Shown here: positions 39,801-47,950 of the stretch, in pieces
Numbering within the stretch: the stretch's first letter is position 1
Layout of the letters: each line of letters opens with the position of its first letter
Origin: CAYOYK01 sp964408185
GTDB taxonomy: Bacteria; Bacillota; Clostridia; Christensenellales; Aristaeellaceae
DNA: 55,348 nt
NCBI GenBank assembly: GCA_964408185.1
Contig: CAYOYK010000015.1
Coordinates: 1 to 55,348, forward strand
Reading direction: 5' to 3'
Program-made: the position numbers and the translations under genes
Notes under the pieces: generated by a model
Database searches by the model: none
Told to the model about the DNA's origin: nothing
What the model saw: the letters and a program-made list of their open reading frames with translations, nothing else

Positions 39801-42800
39801 TTATCCTTTGTCCCTTGCCGAGGCCATCTCCGTTGCCAGCGTTTCATACAGCTTCCGCGGCTCTATGGGCTTGGCGAGGTGCGCGTTCATTCCGGCGTCA
39901 AGGCTGGTCTTAACGTCCTCCTCAAAGGCGTTGGCGCTCATGGCGATAATGGGGATCGTTTTCGCATCCGGCCTATCCAGCGACCGAATGGCTTGGGTCG
40001 CCTCCAGCCCGTCCATCTCCGGCATGCGGATATCCATGAGGATGGCCGCGTAGTCACCGGGCCTGCTGGCCGCGAACCTTTCTATGCCGAGCTTGCCGTT
40101 GGCGGCCGTTTCCACGCGACAGCCGACCTTCTCCAGCAGCTTTTCCGCGATCAATGTGTTGAGACGGTTGTCCTCGCACAGGAGGATGCGCTCGCCGTGG
40201 AAGGCGATCTCCTTTGGCTCGGCTTCCTTTGGCAGCTCGCGAAGGGAGCAGCACACCGGCAGCCGCAGGATCACGCAAAACTCCGTGCCCTTCCCCACCT
40301 CGCTTTTGGCCGTGATCGTCCCGCCCATCAGCTCAACGATCTTTTTCACAATGGAAAGCCCAAGCCCGGTGCCCATGGTCTGATCGGTGTTGACCCGGTT
40401 TTCTTGGGCAAACGGCTCGAACATGTGCGCCAGAAACGCCTCGCTCATGCCGCAGCCGGTATCCCGAACGATAAAGCGGTCGATCACATGATCGTCCGTC
40501 TCTTCCAGACATTCCATCACCCAGTCGATGCGGCCGCCCACCGGCGTAAATTTGATGGCGTTGCTGAACAGGTTGAGAAACACCTGCTGCAATCTGGGCA
40601 CATCCAGCAGCATTTGTTTCCAATCGATCCCGATAAATGTCGTGTGAAGCTGAATGTCCTTTTTATCAAGGCTCGGCTGGATCGTGGCAAATACCGCGTC
40701 GAACAGCTTTTTCTCGTTGCAGACTTCGGGATGCAGCTCAATCCGGCCGCTCTCAATCCGGCTCATATCCAGCGTGTCGTTTACCAGATTGAGCAAGAGC
40801 TGCCCGGAGTTGCCGATGGCCTCCATGTCTTTTTTCAGCTCCGTCGGGTCGTCCTTTCCCTCCGCCAGATACACGGTGCCCAAGATGCCGTTGAGCGGCG
40901 TGCGCATATCATGGCTGATGCGGGAGAGGAAATCGCTCTTGGCGCGGCTGGCTTCCTCCAGCTTGCGCTTTTGCTCCTGCTCCTCCTCGTACAAATCGGT
41001 GATATCCCGCTGGGCGATGATGACGTCCTCCTTCATATCGTCCAGATAGAAGGCGCGCGCCTTCTTGCAGTGCAGCTTGCCATCCGAGGTCATCCTGCGG
41101 TAGGTGACCGTGATGATGCTCGCCGTTTCCAGCTCCCGCAGCATGGCGGGCTTGTCCATGAGCAGTTGAACCGACGCGCGGTCCTCCGGCTGAACGGTAT
41201 CAAGCCGCACATACTGGGCCGCGCCGCTGAAGGACAGCTCGCGGAACGGCTGGATCGCCTCGCTGCCCTCCATGTAATGCTCCCTGACCCATACGATTGT
41301 GCAGGTATCCGCCACCGTGCTCACCAAAAGAAGATAATCCGTTTCCTCGTCAATGACGCTGTTGGTGGCGATGGCGCATTTTCTCTCCTTGTCAATATCC
41401 TTCAGGTACGTAAAGGCGATCAGATCGTTCGTCTCCGGGTCGGTCTCCACGTTGCTGATCGCTTTGATCCAATGCAGCAGCCCGTCCTTCTGGCGGCAGC
41501 GATACTCCTCGGAGTTCATGGGCGCGCCCTTGGCGAGCGCCCTTTGGGCCTTTTCCATGTCAAAGAACGATAGGCTCTTGCAGCGGTCCTCCGCGCTGGG
41601 AACCCTTTTCAGCAGGTCGCTCATCAGCTCGCGGCTGCTCAGCCCGGATGCGTGCGAGTAAAACCGACCGTCCAGCGCCTTGCAGAAGATCAGCTCATCC
41701 CGCGTGATGTTAAACTTGATAATCACAGCGCTGTCCTTTTCCCAAGACCTTCGCTGGACCATCTCCTGCGCGTACTTGCTTTCCAGCGCCGCGTGCGCCT
41801 TTTCCAGCCGTGCGCGGGACTGTTCCACCTCGTCATAATCCGTATAGGTGCAATAGGCGATGATTTTGTCCGTCTCCCGGCTGATCACCGTTCCGTCAAG
41901 CCTGAACCAGCGATAGCGGCCGTCTCCGCACAAAATGCGGTGGAAGAGGCCGAATTCATCCCGACCGTCCACAATGGCCTGCGCGTTCTCCCTAATGATG
42001 TGTATATCCTCTGGATGTACCAGCGACAGAAAGCCCTTCCTCTGCAGCTTCTCACGGGCTTCCCTGTCGGTTTTGATCAGCCGGAAGTAGCCGTCGTTCA
42101 TGTATACCTGATGCAGGTCGCCGTCGGACAGCTCATATATGCCGATCCCGGCGGGAACCTTGTTCAGCAGCTCCTCCTGTGCAGACCGCTCTTGGGTTTC
42201 CGTGGTCACGTCGGCGGCGTATTCCACCAGCGCGGTACGCCCAAGCCAGTTGATAACGGCGCTGCGGACCTTGACGTCGATTCCCATATCGGGAAAATGC
42301 CGAACCACCTCGCACGTCGAGCCGAGCGCTTTGTCCTTCATCACGCACTCCTCGCACGGACAGCTCCTGTGAAAAAGATAGTCATAGCATTTTCTGCCGG
42401 CATAGGGCAGCTCGTCCGGCAGCCGCAGGAGCTGTCGGCCTGCCCGGTTGAGGTAGTAGATCTCATGGGTTTCCACGTCGGAGACCATAATCCCCACGCT
42501 GGCCCCATCCGCAATGCCCCGGTAGAGCATCGCCTGTCTGCTGGGCTCCGCAAAAATGCAATAATACACCGGGAAGCCGCCGTCCTCCCGCAGCTTTCTC
42601 GCGCTCATGTGAAGCCATTTTACCTCGCCGCCCTTGCTCAGGAAGCGGAACGTCGTGTTGATGGGCTCGTCGGCGGTTTTGCGAGCTTGGATCTCGCCGA
42701 GGACATACTGCCTGTCCGGCGGGTAGATGATCTGCTCCAGATTGCCGGGGGAATGGGTTACGGCTTCCATCTCCTGCCTAGAGCGGTCGGACAGGGCGGC

Positions 42801-43736
42801 AAAGCCGTCGTTGAAATTCAGGCACTCGATGGCGTCCGCAAAACGGACGACCGCCACGCCGCCCGGCATCACATTGAGCAGGCTGTCCTTTATGATGTCG
42901 TTTTCCAGCTCGTTGCTGATATCTAGATAGCTGTTATAGAGCATCATCACGCCGTCTTCTTCTTTGATGAACGAGGTGACGCGCACCCATACCCAGCCGT
43001 TTTTCCCCTTGCGCAGGCGGAACGCGGCTGTGCGGTCCTCTCCGGGGCGGAAGTCCAGCATCATTTCCTGTACCCCGGCGAGGTCGTCCGGGTGAACCCC
43101 CGCGCAGCTATCGTTTCCGTATAGCTCGGTCATTTCCTCCCGCGTCATTGCCGTCATGGTGAGGAATGTCTTGTTGACCAGCACCGGGCGGGTGCTTCCG
43201 TCCCGCTCCATGCGCACCTTCACCAGCCCGCAGGGCATGTTGTCTATGACGGATTGAGCTCTTTCCCGCTCCTCTGCTCTTTGCAGCTCGGCATCCTTTC
43301 GCTCGGTCACGTCGGTCACGATGGAGGTAACAAGGTAGGTATCCGGCCCGTCGCGCTTGATGGCCGCAAGTCGGCGGCGCATCCACCTCGGCGGCTCGCC
43401 GGGACGCACAAACTGATATTCCACATCCTGCGGCTCGCCGGTGAGCACCGATCTGTATACGGCCTCCAGCGTCGCGGGACGGTCGTCCTCCGCCACAAAG
43501 GTCATATTCTCCCGAAGGATATCCTCGCCGTAGTGCTCGCGGTCGGAGCCGACCCACTCGAAAAAAGTATCGTTGGCATACAGCAGCGACAGCTTTTTCC
43601 CTTGGAGCAGAAGCACGGTGATGCTGCTTCCGATATTTTCGGCGACTAGGCTGAGCTGTGCGAGGCCGTCCTTTTCGGGCGCGATCTCAACGCCCTTTTC
43701 CAGCTCCTCCGGCCACTTTTTGTCATGCTGACTCAT
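39801..43736 (-). CDS. Soluble multi-PAS hybrid histidine kinase with receiver domain
   Basis: 1311 residues, no membrane segments. Six or seven PAS-like domains fill residues 30-930 (for example EYQFVRPGEPPRWMRRR, AFRLRKGKNGWVWVRVT, FHRILCGDGRYRWFRLDG, EYRCRQKDGLLHWIK). The fourth has a Cys cluster, C450, C459, C461 and C464 (SCPCEEC), that could bind metal or sense redox state. HisKA (SRISHDMRTPLNGI, His 942), HATPase (NLFSNAIKF, DTGCGMS, GTGLGLSI) and a receiver with Asp 1235 (ILMDIRMPEMDG) follow. It should autophosphorylate and pass phosphate to its receiver and then to an HPt protein. Its start overlaps the stop of the HPt-like gene by four bases. It is the last gene of the sensing block. 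Confidence 0.9.
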   Translation of the reverse strand: MSQHDKKWPEELEKGVEIAPEKDGLAQLSLVAENIGSSITVLLLQGKKLSLLYANDTFFEWVGSDREHYGEDILRENMTFVAEDDRPATLEAVYRSVLTGEPQDVEYQFVRPGEPPRWMRRRLAAIKRDGPDTYLVTSIVTDVTERKDAELQRAEERERAQSVIDNMPCGLVKVRMERDGSTRPVLVNKTFLTMTAMTREEMTELYGNDSCAGVHPDDLAGVQEMMLDFRPGEDRTAAFRLRKGKNGWVWVRVTSFIKEEDGVMMLYNSYLDISNELENDIIKDSLLNVMPGGVAVVRFADAIECLNFNDGFAALSDRSRQEMEAVTHSPGNLEQIIYPPDRQYVLGEIQARKTADEPINTTFRFLSKGGEVKWLHMSARKLREDGGFPVYYCIFAEPSRQAMLYRGIADGASVGIMVSDVETHEIYYLNRAGRQLLRLPDELPYAGRKCYDYLFHRSCPCEECVMKDKALGSTCEVVRHFPDMGIDVKVRSAVINWLGRTALVEYAADVTTETQERSAQEELLNKVPAGIGIYELSDGDLHQVYMNDGYFRLIKTDREAREKLQRKGFLSLVHPEDIHIIRENAQAIVDGRDEFGLFHRILCGDGRYRWFRLDGTVISRETDKIIAYCTYTDYDEVEQSRARLEKAHAALESKYAQEMVQRRSWEKDSAVIIKFNITRDELIFCKALDGRFYSHASGLSSRELMSDLLKRVPSAEDRCKSLSFFDMEKAQRALAKGAPMNSEEYRCRQKDGLLHWIKAISNVETDPETNDLIAFTYLKDIDKERKCAIATNSVIDEETDYLLLVSTVADTCTIVWVREHYMEGSEAIQPFRELSFSGAAQYVRLDTVQPEDRASVQLLMDKPAMLRELETASIITVTYRRMTSDGKLHCKKARAFYLDDMKEDVIIAQRDITDLYEEEQEQKRKLEEASRAKSDFLSRISHDMRTPLNGILGTVYLAEGKDDPTELKKDMEAIGNSGQLLLNLVNDTLDMSRIESGRIELHPEVCNEKKLFDAVFATIQPSLDKKDIQLHTTFIGIDWKQMLLDVPRLQQVFLNLFSNAIKFTPVGGRIDWVMECLEETDDHVIDRFIVRDTGCGMSEAFLAHMFEPFAQENRVNTDQTMGTGLGLSIVKKIVELMGGTITAKSEVGKGTEFCVILRLPVCCSLRELPKEAEPKEIAFHGERILLCEDNRLNTLIAEKLLEKVGCRVETAANGKLGIERFAASRPGDYAAILMDIRMPEMDGLEATQAIRSLDRPDAKTIPIIAMSANAFEEDVKTSLDAGMNAHLAKPIEPRKLYETLATEMASARDKG

Positions 43737-44098
43737 TGTCCTTCCCCCTTCGATGCGGCGATAATGGATGACGCAATGTCTCTTTGCGCAAGAAGCTCAT
43801 CATAAAGAACGGACAGCGCCGAATCATCCGGTTTGCCGTTTCGCAGCGGTTCAACCATTTGCTCGATCAACCGGAGCATCGGCGTAATGCCGCAGTTGGA
43901 TATCACGTCCTTGAGCGATTGCGCCGTTTCGAGGGCGGCAGAGGCATCCTTGCTGCGCAGCGTCGCCCCCAGCTTGTCAAAAGCCTCTTCCGATAAAGCC
44001 AGCGCGGCGATATCCAAGTAGAAGTCAAGGCCGTCCGGAAACCTCGCTTCTGTTTTTTGAATCTCCTCACAGCCGAGTTCTCGCAATAGATCATTCAT
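43733..44098 (-). CDS. HPt-like protein lacking the phospho-accepting histidine
   Basis: 121 residues, helical. The segment AQSLKDVISNCG (about residues 59-70) matches the HPt signature A-H-x-L-K-G-x-x-x-x-x-G, but the histidine is Gln (codon CAA) and the following Gly is Asp. The rest (FYLDIAALALSEEAFDKLGATLRSKD before it, RLIEQMVEPLRNGK after it) keeps the usual HPt spacing. As it stands it cannot carry phosphate at that site and may instead dock or inhibit receivers. It is placed between two hybrid kinase genes: three bases after 44102-47884 and overlapping 39801-43736 by four, so all are translated together. A simple degraded HPt is the alternative, but the frame is intact. Confidence 0.72.
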   Translation of the reverse strand: MNDLLRELGCEEIQKTEARFPDGLDFYLDIAALALSEEAFDKLGATLRSKDASAALETAQSLKDVISNCGITPMLRLIEQMVEPLRNGKPDDSALSVLYDELLAQRDIASSIIAASKGEGQ

Positions 44099-44101
44099 CT
44101 T

Positions 44102-47100
44102 TCAGATTCCCTTCAGGCCGTTCTGCGCGGCGTTCAGAAAACGTCCGACCGTCGAAAACAGCTTTTGCGGCTCCACAGGCTTTGCCAAGTGCGCGTTCAT
44201 GCCGGATTTCAGGGAGGCCTCCATATCCTCGTCGAACGCGTTCGCGCTGAGCGCGATAACGGGTACGGTCTTGGCGTCGGGCTTGTGGGACCTTCGGATC
44301 GTCTTGGTGGCGGTCAGCCCGTCCATCTCCGGCATGCGGACGTCCATGAGGATCAAATCGTAATACCCATCCGGCTGAGACAGATAACGCTCCACAGCCT
44401 CCAGCCCGTTCTCCGCGGTATCAACGTCGCAGCGCTTGGATTGCAGCAGCTTCTTGGCCACCTCAACATTGATGCGCTGATCATCCACCAGCAGAATGTG
44501 CTTCCCCGAAAAATCATACGTTTCCGCCTGCGCCTCTGCTCTGAGCGTTTCCTTTTTGCCGTATACCGTTTCAAGCGCCGAAAGAAGGGTTGTATTCAGC
44601 ACGGGCTTGGAGATGAGCAGATTGACCCCGGCGGCTTTTGCCTCCTCCTCAATGGAGACCCAGTCGTAGGCGGTGATGATGATGATCGTCACGTCCGGGC
44701 CGACAAGCAAGCGGATTCTGCGGCTGGTCTCGATGCCGTCCATCCCCGGCATTTTCCAGTCGATGAGGATAATGTCGTAGACCTCTCCGCCTTGCTTCCT
44801 TTGGGAAACGGCGGCCACCGCCTTTTCGCCGGAATCGACAAATTCGGCCTTCAGCCCCATCTTTTCCAGCGTCGCCTTGGTCTGCTCGCAAACGGCAATG
44901 TCGTCGTCCACCACCAATGTGGACAGGCTGCCCGCGTCCACCCGCCGCATGCGGGCGGACCAGTCGGGCTGGTTTTCGCTCACGCCCAAGGGCACGGTAA
45001 CGGTAAAGCTGCTGCCCGAACCCTTAATGCTCTTTACGGTGATGTCCCCGCGCATCAGCGTTACAAGGTTTTTGCAGATGGCAAGGCCCAGCCCGGTGCC
45101 GCCATAAATGGAGGTCCTCCCGGTCTCCTCCTGCTCAAAGGCCTCAAAAATATGCGGAAGGAACTCCTCGGAGATGCCCACGCCTGTATCGCTGACGGTA
45201 AAGCTCATGTGCTCCACGCCGTTCCTCGGCTGCTGCGTGTTGACCTCGAAGCGGATTTTTCCGCCGGGCTGCGTAAACTTGACAGCGTTGCCAATGAGGT
45301 TGATCAGCACCTGCTGCAGCTTCATCTCGTCCCCGATGTAATTGGCCTGCGCAAGGCTGTCGGCCACGCATTCGTAATCGACGCCGCGGGCAAGCGCCTG
45401 CTCGTAGCCGATGGTGTTGATATTCCGCAAAAACCGTTCAAAGGAGAACTCGTCCCTGCGAATCACGACTTTTCCGCTTTCGATGCGGCTCATATCCAAA
45501 ATATCATTGATGAGCGAGAGCAAAAACCGCGAGGCCGTATTGATCTTTGCAATGCAGTCCAGCACCTGATCCGGGTGGTCGGCCGCCTGCTCCGCCAGCG
45601 CCGCCATGCCGATGATGGCGTTCATGGGGGTGCGGATCTCGTGGCTCATGCGGGAGAGGAACTCCGTCTTTGCCACGTTGGCGACCTCGGCCTGCTCCAA
45701 GGCGCTTTTGAGGACGGCGCGCTGCTGCTCCTGCTCGGCGAAAATATCCGTCACGTCGCTGCGGATTGCGACAACCGTGTCCTTCACCTTGTCCAGATAG
45801 CCAAAGAGCCATTTCTTCCGCTGAATCGCTCCGCCGCCGCCCACCGTGCCGACCACAAAGGTATAGGTCGTTCTGTTTTTCAGCTCGGAGCGAATCGCGG
45901 CGGCGTCAAACCTGCGGAGGGTCTCCTCCCGGCTGGCTTCGGGGACCTCCCGCATGACGATTCTGCTTACCGCTTCCTCATACGGGAACAGCGCTCTTTC
46001 CGGCAGGTCGGCAATATCGGTTTGATTGCCAAAAACCATCGCCTGATCGGCAGATAAATGGATCACAACCACCATTTCGTACTCTATCTCGGATAGCTTA
46101 TCAATCACCAGCTCGATGGTCTTTTGATAATCAATATCATAAACGCTGATAAAGGCTTCAACATCCTGCGTAACCGGGTTTAGCACAAGCTCCGCGTCGG
46201 CGCGAAGCCATGTTTCCTTTTCGCCCTCAAGGAGCCACTTGTATTCCAGCGAGGCCGCCGTCTTGTTCTGCCTGAAGAGCGAAAGCAGGTTTTCGCGCGA
46301 AAAGAGCGCGCGGAAGTTCCGCTCCTGATCGGGGCACGCAAACCGCGCGTAGGCGTACGCAAAGAAGCTGTCCGCATCATGTATGCTCCTCATTGCGGAG
46401 ATGGAGGGAACCTTGCTCTCCAGCTTCTCGCAGACGTTTTGGGTCAGGTTGAGCCAGATAAACGCGAGCGCGTTTTTGCCCATCACCTTGCGCTCGTCAA
46501 GCAGCTTGGAATACTCCGCCTCCCGCTGTATCTGCTCCGATACGTCATGGATGGACTCGATGGCGTAAATGGGCTTCCGGCGGCGGTCAAAAATGAGGTC
46601 GTAATCCACGTGATACCAGCGTTCCTGCCCGGAAAGGTCTTTCGCGTGGATCGTATAATCGCCGGAGGGTACGCCGCTGTGGATATCCTGATACATGGTT
46701 TTCAGCACGGCCTTTGTATCTTGGCAAAAGGCGGGGCGGGCATACACGGCCTCCGGGCAGTTTTCCATATGCGCCGGCATTCCGAGCGTATCAACGATGT
46801 CGCCGTAGCGGTCGGTCGTTCCGCGAGCGATATCATAACGGATCGTGCTCTTGCCGCTCTGACGGATGACGATCTCGTTTTCCATGTTTTTCTGCACCAG
46901 TTGATTGCGCTCCTGCTGCAACGCCTTGCGGGACTTCCTGTCTGTCAGGAACACATACAGGAGCAGCAAAAGCGATAGAAAGGACGTGGAGATCGTGATC
47001 GAGTACCCGACCCGCGCCGAGCTGTAAACGGACTCCTCCACCACGTCGCTGGGGATGATGTTAAACAGCATCCAGTCGTTCACGCCGGTGGGCAGATATA

Positions 47101-47884
47101 CGGCGTACCGCTTCTCGCCGTTTACATCATAGGTGGTTTGGCCCGCGTTCCCGGCAGCGAGGTCGGCGGCGAGGGCTTCCGCGGTTTCGGCACTGTCAAC
47201 CGTTCCCAGAATGCCGCCGTCCTTGAGGGCTGCCTGCGCATGATTTGTCCCGACAACAATGCTGCCGCGCGAATCGCAGATATACGAAAACGCCTGCCTG
47301 CTGTATGCCTCGGATACCACAAGGTCCTCAAAGCTGTATGCATCTATGCTGCCGCCCAGAACGCCGATGATCTGGCCGTCCTTGATGATCGGCACGGAAA
47401 GTGTGAAAACAGGCACTCCGGTCGCGCGCCCCTTCTCTATTTGCTGGATCGCGCGGTTTCCGCTCATGCTCTTGATAAAATACTCTCTGTCCGACGCGTT
47501 AAAGGTATCCTTCACCACAGGATGGGCCGTTCCGTCCGGCTCAATGAGAAGCAAATTAAGGAACAGCGTGCCGTCGCGTACCGCCGCCAGCTCCCGCATG
47601 ATGACGTCGTTGTGAAAGACATCCGCGCCGCTGGCAACAAGCGCGGCGGCATACGCCTCCAGCGCCGTAAAGCGCCCGTCCAGCGACGCGTTGAGCGTGG
47701 CGATCTGCTCCTCGGCGGAGTCCGTCGCCACCTGATACGCCCGCGTCTCCGCCCTGTTCACCGCCGCACGCAGGTAGATCAGGCAGGAGAGCAAGGTAGC
47801 CGCGATCAAAACAACGGGAATGATGACGCGGGTATACTCGATCGGCTTCCTTCGCTGGGCTCTTTGCTTTTTGCTTCCGCTCAT
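44102..47884 (-). CDS. Membrane hybrid histidine kinase with Cache-like sensor and two receiver domains
   Basis: 1260 residues. One membrane helix (about 18-39), an extracellular double-Cache-like domain (about 40-285: PDGTAHPVVKDTFNASDREYF, FTLSVPIIKDGQIIGVLGGSID), a second helix (about 290-312), PAS-like regions (about 330-700), HisKA (SRMSHEIRTPMNAI, His 748), HATPase (NLIGNAVKF, DTGVGIS, GTGLGLAI), and two receivers with Asp 1042 (LIDWKMPGMDG) and Asp 1181 (LMDVRMPEMDG). It likely senses a small extracellular ligand, directly or through the solute-binding lipoprotein encoded 66 bases upstream (47951). ATG 47884 has GTGAGGA upstream. The HPt-like gene begins three bases after its stop. Confidence 0.92.
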   Translation of the reverse strand: MSGSKKQRAQRRKPIEYTRVIIPVVLIAATLLSCLIYLRAAVNRAETRAYQVATDSAEEQIATLNASLDGRFTALEAYAAALVASGADVFHNDVIMRELAAVRDGTLFLNLLLIEPDGTAHPVVKDTFNASDREYFIKSMSGNRAIQQIEKGRATGVPVFTLSVPIIKDGQIIGVLGGSIDAYSFEDLVVSEAYSRQAFSYICDSRGSIVVGTNHAQAALKDGGILGTVDSAETAEALAADLAAGNAGQTTYDVNGEKRYAVYLPTGVNDWMLFNIIPSDVVEESVYSSARVGYSITISTSFLSLLLLLYVFLTDRKSRKALQQERNQLVQKNMENEIVIRQSGKSTIRYDIARGTTDRYGDIVDTLGMPAHMENCPEAVYARPAFCQDTKAVLKTMYQDIHSGVPSGDYTIHAKDLSGQERWYHVDYDLIFDRRRKPIYAIESIHDVSEQIQREAEYSKLLDERKVMGKNALAFIWLNLTQNVCEKLESKVPSISAMRSIHDADSFFAYAYARFACPDQERNFRALFSRENLLSLFRQNKTAASLEYKWLLEGEKETWLRADAELVLNPVTQDVEAFISVYDIDYQKTIELVIDKLSEIEYEMVVVIHLSADQAMVFGNQTDIADLPERALFPYEEAVSRIVMREVPEASREETLRRFDAAAIRSELKNRTTYTFVVGTVGGGGAIQRKKWLFGYLDKVKDTVVAIRSDVTDIFAEQEQQRAVLKSALEQAEVANVAKTEFLSRMSHEIRTPMNAIIGMAALAEQAADHPDQVLDCIAKINTASRFLLSLINDILDMSRIESGKVVIRRDEFSFERFLRNINTIGYEQALARGVDYECVADSLAQANYIGDEMKLQQVLINLIGNAVKFTQPGGKIRFEVNTQQPRNGVEHMSFTVSDTGVGISEEFLPHIFEAFEQEETGRTSIYGGTGLGLAICKNLVTLMRGDITVKSIKGSGSSFTVTVPLGVSENQPDWSARMRRVDAGSLSTLVVDDDIAVCEQTKATLEKMGLKAEFVDSGEKAVAAVSQRKQGGEVYDIILIDWKMPGMDGIETSRRIRLLVGPDVTIIIITAYDWVSIEEEAKAAGVNLLISKPVLNTTLLSALETVYGKKETLRAEAQAETYDFSGKHILLVDDQRINVEVAKKLLQSKRCDVDTAENGLEAVERYLSQPDGYYDLILMDVRMPEMDGLTATKTIRRSHKPDAKTVPVIALSANAFDEDMEASLKSGMNAHLAKPVEPQKLFSTVGRFLNAAQNGLKGI

Positions 47885-47950
47885 ACTGAGTCCTCACTTC
47901 GCGCATCGATTTTTTGCCGCAGCGCGTGCCGCTGGCGGCGCAATAGCGGA

